Assembly (NCBI RefSeq): GCF_012844305.1
Contig: NZ_JABANE010000050.1
Span: forward strand, 1 to 64,000
From: Flammeovirga aprica JL-4
GTDB lineage: Bacteria > Bacteroidota > Bacteroidia > Cytophagales > Flammeovirgaceae
DNA length: 64,000 nt
Reading direction: 5' to 3'
A program made the position numbers and the translations under genes. Below the pieces are notes generated by a model. That model did not search any database, was not told the origin of the DNA, and saw only the letters and a program-made list of their open reading frames with translations. This document shows positions 1 through 8,102 of this stretch, one piece after another; within the stretch, counting starts at the first letter, position 1, and each line of letters begins with the position of its first letter.

Positions 1-60
1 CTTCCCTCCGAGGGGCGAAACAGCTTTCTTTCAAGCTGTCGGGATAGTTTGCATGCAGGG

Positions 61-95
61 CAAACAAAAAGCATGCTGAACAAAATTCAGCACGC
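61..95 (-). terminator. Rho-independent terminator of the DUF1269 gene
   Basis: Read on the minus strand, a 10-bp stem (GCGTGCTGAA / TTCAGCATGC, one G-T pair) with a 5-base loop at 71-95 is followed by TTTTTGTTTG. It lies about 40 bases past the stop codon of the minus-strand gene ending at 136. Confidence 0.85.
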
Positions 96-135
96 TTCTA
101 CCTTTTAATAACTAAATTAACAAACCCAAACTTAA

Positions 136-933
136 CTATGAAATATGTTCTGTAAGCTTATTGGATGCCTCTGAAAGCTTTTTCAAACTTTTATTGAATT
201 TCAGTTCCAGATCTTCCTTACGCTTATTTATTTTTTTTTGTTTCTTCTCGCTTGCTTTTTCTAACTGTTGTTGCAATTCAGAAGATTTTGCTTCTGTTTC
301 AATTTTCAAATCAATGATTTTTTGATTGATGACATCTTCCAGAACCACTGCTTTCTTTTTCACATTATCGATTTGCTGCTTTATACTTTCCTTCGATTCT
401 TCAGAGGCATCTTTTAATTCATGTTCTAACTCATCTAACTCTGCTTGAATAGCTTCCGCTTCTCGATTGAATTGTTCTTCCTCAATTTCAGCTCTATTTC
501 TTCGGAACAACATACCGTCTAATTCTTGCATTTTGGTATCCAAAGGAGCATTCCAACCTTCTTCTATATCAGCAATCACTGCCGTTTTTCCTTTATCCAG
601 AGCATCAGAAACCTCTTCAATAAATGAAGTATCAACTCCCGCTTTATCAAAATCATAAATTAATCCACCAACAGAACCTGCCATTGCTCCTGCAACCATG
701 CCTACTGGACCACCGAACATACCGATAAATGCTCCTGTCAGCATACCCACACCTGTTCCTATTGGACCTTGGTCAGATTTTTCATTTACAGTGATTTCAC
801 CTTCATCATTTTTACTGATAACTGTAGCAGCATAAAGCGTTATATCACCATTATTATTTAACTCTTTAATTGCAGATAATCCTTCAAATGCTTTCGATTG
901 ATTGTCAAAGACAGAAACTACTAATTTGTTCAT
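136..933 (-). CDS. DUF1269-type membrane protein with long coiled-coil tail
   Basis: The first 140 residues match the DUF1269 pattern: an N-terminal alpha/beta segment (KLVVSVFDNQSKAFEGL), then a glycine- and alanine-rich hydrophobic stretch at about residues 58-92 that could insert in or lie on a membrane, then a short globular segment with 'VIADIEEGW'. Residues 140-265 are highly charged and heptad-like (Glu/Lys/Gln), which predicts a long coiled coil not usual in the basic family. No enzymatic motif is visible. DUF1269 proteins are often linked with stress physiology, but their molecular role is unknown. The gene is monocistronic: it has its own terminator downstream and 690 bp of gene-free DNA upstream. 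The start is the only ATG before the conserved N-terminus. Confidence 0.75.
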   Translation of the reverse strand: MNKLVVSVFDNQSKAFEGLSAIKELNNNGDITLYAATVISKNDEGEITVNEKSDQGPIGTGVGMLTGAFIGMFGGPVGMVAGAMAGSVGGLIYDFDKAGVDTSFIEEVSDALDKGKTAVIADIEEGWNAPLDTKMQELDGMLFRRNRAEIEEEQFNREAEAIQAELDELEHELKDASEESKESIKQQIDNVKKKAVVLEDVINQKIIDLKIETEAKSSELQQQLEKASEKKQKKINKRKEDLELKFNKSLKKLSEASNKLTEHIS

Positions 934-1626
934 TTTCTTTTTTCTTAAGGTTATAAATTTTTCAAACCTTCAATTCACATTGTATCATTCACTATGAATA
1001 GATTGTTAGGTAGAGAGTGATCGTGATTGAGAGCGTTTTATTGATGATACAAAGGTAGAGGATTGCTCTATATGTAATATTGGAGTTATTCTTAATTGAC
1101 ATGATTAAGTAAATTACCTAGTGGACAAACTCCAGATATGAAAAAGGAAGTTTAATTCCAAACTAATGTTAATATTAGGCGGTTTTTGAATAAAAATAGA
1201 AGATTTCTCCATCAACTATTCATTTTTTTGAGCCTCAATGGACAACTTCACAACCCAAAGACTCATAATTGCCAATATATTGGCATTCTTATAGTATTTT
1301 GACATTATTTTAATGATAATGATCAATTTTTATATATATTTAAACTTTTAAAACTCTACTTACCAGTTAGTTACATAGCTACGACACACCTCTTGTATTT
1401 CCATTGACATCAAACATTAAGTTTTAAAATTATGAATACTCTACATCTATCTACATCACCTACTATTGACAGCTCGTTTATTTCTTATCAAGATAATGGG
1501 TATATAAAATAGAGTGTTCTTGTTCTTATAATTAAGAATACAACTTATCGTTATCTAATATTCAATCTATATAAAAATATATAGGGTGAGATCATACACC
1601 CTTCACTTTAATCTCAACAATTTATC
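934..1626. other. Gene-free 693-bp divergent intergenic region
   Basis: This AT-rich stretch separates the minus-strand DUF1269 gene from the plus-strand isochorismatase-like gene, so it should hold both promoters. No complete TTTG/TAnnTTTG promoter is evident. A 6-bp stem (AGGGTG / CACCCT, 1583-1602) sits 25 bases before the downstream start. A 26-codon open frame at 1432-1512 has no supporting feature and is not called. Confidence 0.5.
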
Positions 1627-2367
1627 ATGAAAAATCTATTCAAAACTACACTTCTTTTGTTAAGCAATTTATTCATCGTTTTTTCTATCAGTGCTCAATT
1701 ACCAGATCCTGGTTTTGAAATCGACGAATACACTGCCATAGTAATGACTGATCCACAAAACGATTTCTTAAGTCCTGAAGGGGTTGCTTGGGATGTTGTT
1801 GGAAATAGTGTTACTGAGAATAATACAGTAGAAAATCTTGAAAAAATATTCCAACTAGCGAAGGAATATGGGTTGCCAGTGTTTGTATCACCACATTATT
1901 ATTATGAACACGATCACTCATGGAAGTTTGAAGGTGCACTTGAAGAATTGATGCATCACATCCACATGTTTGATAGAGAAGATCAGTTGAAAGTGGAAGG
2001 GTTTGAAGGTTCTGGAGCGGATTGGTTGGATCGTTATAAGCAATACATTGAGCAGGATTATGTGACTGCAGCCACTCCTCATAAAATATTTGGACCAGAA
2101 CAAAACGACCTTTCTTTACAGTTGAGAAAAAAGAAAATCGATAAAGTAATTCTTTGTGGAATGTCAGGGAATCTATGTGTAGAATCTCATATGCGTGAAC
2201 TAATTGAAGACGGATTTGAGGTAGCTGTAATTGGTGATGCTACAGCCTCTGCACAGGTTCCTGGTTTTGATGGAAATGCAGCTGCACAAACGAACTTCAG
2301 AATGATTTCAAGTCATGTGTACTCTACAAAAGAATTAGAGGAGACATTAAAAGCCTCAAAAAAATAA
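1627..2367 (+). CDS. Exported isochorismatase-family cysteine hydrolase
   Basis: This 246-residue protein has an N-terminal signal peptide (hydrophobic residues 5-23, cleavage likely after SAQ), then a complete isochorismatase-like hydrolase domain. The presumed catalytic triad is visible: Asp42 in TDPQNDF, Lys153 in PHKIFGPEQNDL and Cys184 in GMSGNLCVESH, the last after the family's hydrophobic strand and GM-G-C turn. The family hydrolyses isochorismate, nicotinamide or related amides; the substrate here cannot be read from sequence. The signal peptide is unusual for the family and places it in the periplasm or outside. It starts a plus-strand series with short gaps (46 bp to the DUF547 gene), so co-transcription is plausible. 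Confidence 0.85.
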   Translation: MKNLFKTTLLLLSNLFIVFSISAQLPDPGFEIDEYTAIVMTDPQNDFLSPEGVAWDVVGNSVTENNTVENLEKIFQLAKEYGLPVFVSPHYYYEHDHSWKFEGALEELMHHIHMFDREDQLKVEGFEGSGADWLDRYKQYIEQDYVTAATPHKIFGPEQNDLSLQLRKKKIDKVILCGMSGNLCVESHMRELIEDGFEVAVIGDATASAQVPGFDGNAAAQTNFRMISSHVYSTKELEETLKASKK

Positions 2368-2413
2368 TTTCAACAATCTCTATTTATTTATCAATTTAAT
2401 CTATTCAAATATC

Positions 2414-3127
2414 ATGTACGTTTCTCAAAAAATCGACGCTATAAAATTATCTGAAGATCTTCTTCGTGCTGTAAAATTAAACAAGCCTACTTTTACACTT
2501 GAGTTTGCTTTAAAACATATTGATCTAACAGAATTACAAAAACAGTTGTACAGTGAGGATAGAAAGAAGGCATTCTGGATCAACATTTACAATGCTTTTT
2601 ATCAAATCCTTGCAAGAAATTTCAGACATGAAAAAAGTCTAATCTATTCTATCAAATTATTTATGATCGCTGGACACGAATTTAGTTTAGACGACGTAGA
2701 ACACGGCATTTTGAGAAGGTTCAAGTACAAATATGGTTTAGGTTATCTTCCTCAATTGTTCCCTTCAAAGGTCCTCAAAAGATTGGCAGTAGTATCTTTA
2801 GATTACCGTATTCACTTTGCATTAAACTGCGGTGCTACAAGTTGCCCTCCTATCCTGTTTTATGATCCGATTGACATCGACAATCAACTTGAAATGGCGA
2901 TGGTTGCCTTCCTTGAGGCAGAGACTTCATTTGATAATGATAAAAATACAGTCAATATAACCCGCCTGTTTTTATGGTTTTTGGGAGACTTTGGAGGTAT
3001 CAATAATGTAAGGAAAATCATCTCAGAGACACTAATGGTAGACATTGAAGGTTTTAAAGTGAAATTTAACCCTTACTCATGGGAAGAAAAACTCGGAAAT
3101 TTCTTTCAAACTAATCAAGTCGCTTAA
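2414..3127 (+). CDS. DUF547 domain protein
   Basis: The 237-residue protein carries the hallmarks of DUF547: KAFWINIYNAF at about residues 52-62, a central FSLDDVEHGILR segment and LNCGATSCPPI around residue 138, followed by a helical C-terminal half. The function of DUF547 is unknown; the conserved Asn, His and Cys residues hint at an enzyme. There is no signal peptide or membrane helix, so it is probably cytoplasmic, unlike many DUF547 proteins, which are exported. It lies 46 bp after the isochorismatase-like gene and before a small membrane peptide gene on the same strand. The first ATG gives a full-length domain. Confidence 0.8.
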   Translation: MYVSQKIDAIKLSEDLLRAVKLNKPTFTLEFALKHIDLTELQKQLYSEDRKKAFWINIYNAFYQILARNFRHEKSLIYSIKLFMIAGHEFSLDDVEHGILRRFKYKYGLGYLPQLFPSKVLKRLAVVSLDYRIHFALNCGATSCPPILFYDPIDIDNQLEMAMVAFLEAETSFDNDKNTVNITRLFLWFLGDFGGINNVRKIISETLMVDIEGFKVKFNPYSWEEKLGNFFQTNQVA

Positions 3128-3160
3128 AACAATTTATTATTTAATCAAAAAATCTCAATT

Positions 3161-3307
3161 ATGTGTTGTATCAAAAGTCCAATTCTAAAATTAGTAGCCG
3201 CAGGTATTTTTATGACGTTGATTGCTTTTTACTGTAAGCATCAAGATGAACAAAAAACAAGTCAAAAAAATAATGCTACTGAAGAGGTGAATTACATTCA
3301 TCAATAA
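3161..3307 (+). CDS. 48-residue single-pass membrane peptide
   Basis: A short frame starts with Met-Cys-Cys, has a hydrophobic helix at about residues 8-24 (ILKLVAAGIFMTLIAFY), and ends in a hydrophilic tail rich in Gln, Lys and Asn. It lies between two genes of the same strand, 33 bp after one and 79 bp before the next, and the TM-plus-tail layout is typical of real small proteins. The paired cysteines near the N-terminus could bind metal or be modified. It is too short for family assignment and could be chance; its place in the run favours a real gene. Confidence 0.5.
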   Translation: MCCIKSPILKLVAAGIFMTLIAFYCKHQDEQKTSQKNNATEEVNYIHQ

Positions 3308-3386
3308 ATAGATAAAGACAAAAACAGGATTCTTAGATCCATAAAATTTAAAATTTAACCTCTAATCAATAAAAAATCTATCTATC

Positions 3387-3704
3387 ATGGAAATCATCAA
3401 AGTAAAAGAAAACAAAAGCATTATCAACTCATTAATCAATTTCTTTAGCAAGCCAAAATCAGAAACAGAAGGTCAAGTGCCAAAGGGATTATGCCCGAAC
3501 TGTTGGGGGAAACAAGAATATGATAATAAGTTTAGAGAATTAAGAGAAGATAAACAGATCAATGTCAATAATCATAAGGAGAACTATTCTTTCATTAAAG
3601 AATTTATGGTCAATAACCTTGAGGGAATTCAACTTATCAGAGAAAAAGACAGTTTAACTTGTCCGGTTTGTCTATTAAGACATGAAAAAAAGGAAATAAA
3701 GTAG
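3387..3704 (+). CDS. Small zinc-ribbon-like protein
   Basis: This 105-residue hydrophilic protein has two widely spaced CxxC knuckles, CPNCWG at residues 36-41 and CPVC at about residues 92-95, consistent with a single zinc site closing a ribbon around a charged helical centre. There is no signal peptide. I do not recognise a named family. It precedes the Rieske-ThDP gene by 83 bp with a hairpin between, so it may end a transcript. A role as a metal or redox accessory of the neighbouring iron-sulfur enzymes is possible but only inferred from position. Confidence 0.65.
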   Translation: MEIIKVKENKSIINSLINFFSKPKSETEGQVPKGLCPNCWGKQEYDNKFRELREDKQINVNNHKENYSFIKEFMVNNLEGIQLIREKDSLTCPVCLLRHEKKEIK

Positions 3705-3722
3705 TAAATTATAACGAGGATT

Positions 3723-3748
3723 AGGGCATGTGGTAACATCACATGCCT
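3723..3748 (+). terminator. Hairpin between zinc-ribbon and Rieske-ThDP genes
   Basis: A stem of about 10 bp (AGGGCATGTG / CACATGCCTT, one G-T pair) with a 7-base loop lies 20 bases after the zinc-ribbon stop codon. The tail following it has few T residues, so it may be a weak terminator or an attenuating stem. Confidence 0.45.
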
Positions 3749-3787
3749 TAGTGCTTTACTTCATCACCCACTTAACTACTATTTCAC

Positions 3788-5731
3788 ATGGCTCAAAAAA
3801 AATGGTATAAAGTTTTAGACCACACTTCTCAACTGAATGAAAACAGAGTAATGACAGTTGATGCTGGACATCAACAATTATGTCTTACACATTTTGAGGG
3901 GAAATTTAATGCTATAACCAATAAATGTCCTCATCAAGGTGGACCGCTTGGAGAAGGTTCTATCGAAAATGGGAAATTAAGGTGCCCATGGCATGGTTGG
4001 GATTTCAGCCCTTGCGGTGGTGATTCTGATGGATTTGATGATGGTCTTGCTTCTTTTAAAACCAAAATTGAGAATGATGCTGTTTATGTGGAAGTAGAAG
4101 AAGAGGCTCCTCATGAAACAACAGTCACTGATATTATGGCTGAAACTATGGTCAATTGGGGAGTAAATCGGGTATTTGGTATGGTTGGCCATTCTAATTT
4201 GGGATTGGCAGATGCCTTTCATCGATTGGAGGACAGTGGACAACTAAAATTTTTTGGAGTAAGGCACGAAGGCGCGGCTTCATTTGCTGCATCAGCTTAT
4301 GGAAAATTGACGGGTAAACCTGCCGCCTGTTTTGGAATAGCTGGTCCTGGCAGTACCAATATGTTTACGGGAATATGGGATGCGAAAGTGGATCGAGCAC
4401 CTTTATTAGCATTATCCGGTCAAGTGGCTACACAAGTAGTTGGAACAGGAAATTTTCAAGAGGTGGATTTAGTCAGAACTTTTCAAAATGTAGCTGATTT
4501 TAACCAAAGGGTAGAATCCCAAAGTAAGCATTCTGAATTGATGACCCTCGCCATCAAACATGCTCTTTTAAACAGAGATGTTTCCCATCTTACCTTTCCG
4601 GATCAAGTACAAACTATCCCTGCTGGAAATCAAAAGGCTTCTTCTCCAAAAGGAAGAATCGCCTCTCTCAAAATAGCTCCTCCTGAAGAAAGTCTTCAAG
4701 AAGCAATTGAAGCCATCAAAGAAGCCCAACAACCGGTTATCATCGTAGGTCATGGAGCACGTTTTGATATGGATAAAATCACAACTTTGGCGGAAGGTTT
4801 ATCTTGTCCGGTGATGACGACTTTTAAAGGAAAAGGACAAATTTCTGATCAACATCCCTTAGGTTGTGGTGTTTTAGGCCGAAGTGGTACTCCTATTGCT
4901 TCTTGGTTTATGAATGAAGCAGATTTGTTGATTGTCATTGGTGCCTCATTTTCAAATCATACGGGCATCACTCCAAAACTGAAAACGATCCAAATCGATT
5001 TTGATCCACTTGCTTTGGCAAAGTTCCATTCTGTTGATATTCCGGTGTATGGAGAAATTTCTAGAACAGTGGAATTACTGTTGGATAATTTGGATGATTT
5101 CAAATCGAATAAAATATCAAGAATAGACGAAATTTCAGAAAGATGGTCGATTTGGAGAGCTGAAAAAGAAAGAAGAAAACTGGAAGATAATCGTCATGGT
5201 ATTAGCTCCATTGAAATATTCTCTCAACTTACTCAAACTGCTCCTAAAAATGCCATTATGTGTGTGGATGTTGGAAATAATGCTTACTCTTTCGGGAGAT
5301 ACTTTGAAACCCAAGAGCACACATTTTTGATGTCGGGTTATCTTGGTTCCATTGGTTTTGCACTACCTGCAAGTATGGGGGCATGGTCAGCTGTTGGTGA
5401 TGACAGACCGATTATAGCTGTTGCTGGAGACGGCGGTTTGTGTCAATATCTTGCGGAAATTACCACTTTAGTCAAGTACAATATGCCGATCAAAGTAATT
5501 GTTATTAATAATAATGAGCTAGGTAAAATTTCTAAAGAACAGAGAGCAGGTGGTTGGGATAAATGGGCGACCGATTTGGTAAACCCTGATTTTGCCACTT
5601 ATGCTGAAAGTTGTGGTGCTTTAGGAATTAAGGTAACTGATAAAGAAAAGCTATCGGAAGCCTATCAACAATTATTCTCTCATCAAGGTGCTGGATTGCT
5701 TGAAATTTCAGCTGATGTGAAGTTGATATAA
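3788..5731 (+). CDS. Rieske [2Fe-2S] domain fused to a ThDP-dependent enzyme
   Basis: Residues 1-103 form a Rieske domain with both ligand boxes: Cys47/His49 in CPHQG and Cys66/His69 in CPWHGW. Residues 115-647 form a full three-domain thiamine-diphosphate enzyme of the acetolactate synthase/pyruvate oxidase superfamily. It has the catalytic Glu in RHEGAASFAASAYG near residue 160, a central nucleotide-binding-like domain, and the GDG...NN ThDP/Mg motif (GDGGLCQYLAEI to VINNNELG) near residues 545-575. Family members decarboxylate 2-oxo acids; substrate and acceptor are unknown. The Rieske domain suggests electrons from the ThDP intermediate pass to an iron-sulfur partner. There is no signal peptide. 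A second Rieske fusion lies convergently downstream, and the two may work together. Confidence 0.85.
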   Translation: MAQKKWYKVLDHTSQLNENRVMTVDAGHQQLCLTHFEGKFNAITNKCPHQGGPLGEGSIENGKLRCPWHGWDFSPCGGDSDGFDDGLASFKTKIENDAVYVEVEEEAPHETTVTDIMAETMVNWGVNRVFGMVGHSNLGLADAFHRLEDSGQLKFFGVRHEGAASFAASAYGKLTGKPAACFGIAGPGSTNMFTGIWDAKVDRAPLLALSGQVATQVVGTGNFQEVDLVRTFQNVADFNQRVESQSKHSELMTLAIKHALLNRDVSHLTFPDQVQTIPAGNQKASSPKGRIASLKIAPPEESLQEAIEAIKEAQQPVIIVGHGARFDMDKITTLAEGLSCPVMTTFKGKGQISDQHPLGCGVLGRSGTPIASWFMNEADLLIVIGASFSNHTGITPKLKTIQIDFDPLALAKFHSVDIPVYGEISRTVELLLDNLDDFKSNKISRIDEISERWSIWRAEKERRKLEDNRHGISSIEIFSQLTQTAPKNAIMCVDVGNNAYSFGRYFETQEHTFLMSGYLGSIGFALPASMGAWSAVGDDRPIIAVAGDGGLCQYLAEITTLVKYNMPIKVIVINNNELGKISKEQRAGGWDKWATDLVNPDFATYAESCGALGIKVTDKEKLSEAYQQLFSHQGAGLLEISADVKLI

Positions 5732-5744
5732 AATAGATATCCAA

Positions 5745-5782
5745 CATCATAAACCCATGAATTAATTCATGGGCTAATGATG
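5745..5782. repeat. CCCA...TGGG palindrome (REP-like)
   Basis: A perfect 20-bp palindrome at 5754-5773 (arms CCCATGAATT / AATTCATGGG) is extended by CATCAT and ATGATG flanks. The same architecture with a different stem recurs at 20237-20275, and related palindromes end the element at 32646-32819. It lies between convergent genes and could also help terminate them. Confidence 0.75.
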
Positions 5783-5797
5783 ATGGGCTACTGTTAT

Positions 5798-6076
5798 TTA
5801 TGGCTCCAACAACTCATCAGCAAATGCCAAACACCCTTTGATTTTATCTACCTCAGGATCAGGATCTTTATAACTCCAAACAGCATTTTTAAACTCTTTT
5901 TCTCCTACCTTAATATGATAATAAGTTGCTGTATTTTTGAATAAACAAGAACTTCGAAAATCAGATTCCACTAGGTATTCAAATTTCACAGAAGAAGGAG
6001 GGAAATAAATTACACCGCAATCTTCTACAGTTTTATTACTTTCTGCAATGAGTATTTCCTAATATATCACTTTCAT
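5798..6076 (-). pseudogene. DUF427 gene with in-frame TAG at codon 6
   Basis: Reading from an ATG at 6076, the frame gives Met-Lys-Val-Ile-Tyr, then TAG (6059-6061), then continues unbroken for about 86 codons with a DUF427-like sequence: IAESNKTVED, FPPSSV, TATYYHIKVG, VWSYKDPDPEVDKIKGCLAFAD. DUF427 proteins are about 90-100 residues and begin with this N-terminal strand, so the stop removes only five residues upstream. An internal GTG at 5989 would give a 63-residue fragment lacking a third of the fold. It is either a recent pseudogene or a sequencing error; start from another codon is not excluded. It lies 17 bp after the Rieske-glutamate-synthase-like gene on the same strand. Confidence 0.75.
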
Positions 6077-6093
6077 AGACTTAATTTTACCTC

Positions 6094-7698
6094 TTAATAC
6101 CCCGCAAATCTAATATTGGTCAGTTGGTGTATCTTATAATCTAAAGTCGATAAATCTGAGAAATTAAAACCCTTAAAATCATTATGACCGCAGGCCCTTG
6201 CTACTACTTTCATAAGATCTGTAGAAGCTTCAAAGAAGTTGGAAAGTTGATTAGCAGATTTCATAATATTTATTCTTTGTCTCAAATGATCTTTTTGAGT
6301 GGCAATACCTACGGGGCAGTTATTCGTAGAACAAGCTCTCATTCCTAAACAACCGATGGCTTGCATTGCTGAATTTGAAATGGCGATGGCATCAGCTCCC
6401 AACATTAATGCTTTCACAAAATCATCTGCTACTCTCAAACCACCTGTAATTATTAAAGTGACATCATTTGCACCTACTTTATCCAAATGCCTGCGTGCTC
6501 TTGCCAATGCCGGTATTGTAGGTACATTGATATTGTCTTTCAGAATATTGGGTGCAGAGCCAGTTCCTCCTCCTCTACCATCAAGGATAATATAATCCAC
6601 ACCAACTGCTAACGCAAAATCAATATCTTCTTCAATTCTTGAAGCTGCCATTTTAAAACCTACAGGAATTCCTCCTGTTTTCTCTCTTACTTCTTCGGCA
6701 AATTTTTTAAAGTCATCTACAGATTTAAAATCAGGAAATGCTGCAGGAGAAATAGCCGATTGTCCTTTTTCTAACCCTCTTACTTTGGCGATTTCTTCCG
6801 TTACTTTACTTCCTGGCAGATGTCCCCCTGTTCCTGTCTTTGCTCCTTGCCCTGCCTTAAAATGAAATGCCTGTGCTTTTTTTACTTTCTCCCAAGAGAA
6901 ACCAAACTTACCTGAAGCTAGTTCATAAAAATATTTAGAATTTTCAGCTTGTTCACCTGGCAACATACCGCCCTCTCCACTACAAATGCCTGTACCTGCC
7001 TTTTCTGCTCCCATCGACAATGCAATTTTAGCTTCTTTTGATAGTGCCCCAAAACTCATATCTGAAACAAAAACAGGTATATCAAGGACAAGCGGTTTTA
7101 TCGCTTTTTTTCCGATCACAGTTGTAGTAGTGACTTCTTCCCCATCTAATAATGGGCGTTTAGAGAGCTGGGCAGGAAGAAACTGAATTTGTTCCCATTT
7201 TGGCAAGGTATTACGATCCACACCCATAGAAGAAGACGGTCCATGCTTACCAATTTTACTTAACCCCTCTTTTGCCAATTGTCGAATATAACCTGTGTAA
7301 GGTTCTGTATCCTCTGGATGTGTATCTGCATATTGACCTAAATATTCATCTCTGTTGAAAGGTTGAGGGAACGCTACTAAATAAGCATCTATTTCCTCTT
7401 CATCAACATACAATATTCCGTCTTCAATAATTTCGGTGAATTTATGCAAAGCTTCCTCATTATTATACTCACTCACTCCAGTATCATATCTGTAGTCCCA
7501 ACCGTGCAATCCACAGATTAAATTATGACCAACTATAGATCCATCGGCCATTAATGCTCCCCTATGCAGACACCTTCCATACAATACAGAAACATTGTCA
7601 TCATATTTTATAACAACTAGATCCAAACCGTTTACTTGAAATGCTTCAGGTGTTTTTTCAGAGAGTTGAGCTACTTCTACTAGTTTTACTTTTTTCAT
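6094..7698 (-). CDS. Rieske domain fused to FMN-binding glutamate-synthase-like domain
   Basis: Residues 1-105 are a Rieske domain (Cys43/His45 in CLHRG, Cys62/His65 in CGLHGW). Residues about 140-500 match the FMN-binding central domain of glutamate synthase as found in stand-alone 'FMN-binding glutamate synthase family' proteins. Visible features are a KAGQGAKTG-GG-LPG segment, DGRGGGTGSAP, and the C-x5-C-x4-C set CLGMRACSTNNC that in glutamate synthase ligates a [3Fe-4S] cluster. The glutamine amidotransferase domain is absent. A chain Rieske - [3Fe-4S] - FMN within one polypeptide is therefore predicted; the substrate is unknown. It is cytoplasmic and converges on the Rieske-ThDP gene. 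The start ATG at 7698 gives an intact Rieske fold. Confidence 0.87.
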   Translation of the reverse strand: MKKVKLVEVAQLSEKTPEAFQVNGLDLVVIKYDDNVSVLYGRCLHRGALMADGSIVGHNLICGLHGWDYRYDTGVSEYNNEEALHKFTEIIEDGILYVDEEEIDAYLVAFPQPFNRDEYLGQYADTHPEDTEPYTGYIRQLAKEGLSKIGKHGPSSSMGVDRNTLPKWEQIQFLPAQLSKRPLLDGEEVTTTTVIGKKAIKPLVLDIPVFVSDMSFGALSKEAKIALSMGAEKAGTGICSGEGGMLPGEQAENSKYFYELASGKFGFSWEKVKKAQAFHFKAGQGAKTGTGGHLPGSKVTEEIAKVRGLEKGQSAISPAAFPDFKSVDDFKKFAEEVREKTGGIPVGFKMAASRIEEDIDFALAVGVDYIILDGRGGGTGSAPNILKDNINVPTIPALARARRHLDKVGANDVTLIITGGLRVADDFVKALMLGADAIAISNSAMQAIGCLGMRACSTNNCPVGIATQKDHLRQRINIMKSANQLSNFFEASTDLMKVVARACGHNDFKGFNFSDLSTLDYKIHQLTNIRFAGY

Positions 7699-8102
7699 TA
7701 GCGTGGGTATTTTAAGTACTAGAAAAAAAGTTAGGAACCTTTTTTAATGAAGAATTAAGAATGTAGAATCATGGTTATTAGGTGGTTATTAAACCATAAC
7801 AAGATCCATAATTCTTCATTTTTCCCTCATCATTCAAAGCATTCCATTTCTTTTGTCTTAGTACTTATATATTTAAAATGAGAAATTTCTAATTATTAAA
7901 ATAATAAATTTCAGTTGAATAATTGATGTAATTACTTAAAATAACTTTCTATGAAGAATAGAATTTCACTAATCCTATAACATAGAATAGAACCAATCCC
8001 CATAAAATTCATTAAAACAAAAACCTAAACTTCATAAATGCCATTATTTTGGCAAAAACATAAAGTAATTCAAAAATCTATAACTATATTTACATTTATT
8101 TA
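7699..8102. other. Divergent 404-bp intergenic region with inverted repeat
   Basis: An AT-rich region lies between the Rieske-glutamate-synthase-like gene and the broken sigma54 activator. An imperfect inverted repeat spans about 7748-7822 (AATGAAGAATTA ... AATTCTTCATT with paired ATGGTTA/TAACCAT inside). Upstream of 8103, TTTTGG near 8046 and TATATTTA near 8086 resemble a degenerate Bacteroidota promoter. No gene is seen. Confidence 0.45.

Noticed and set aside
1432-1512. 26-codon open frame before the isochorismatase-like gene
   Set aside because: Too short, with no hydrophobic segment, hairpin or conserved motif to support it.
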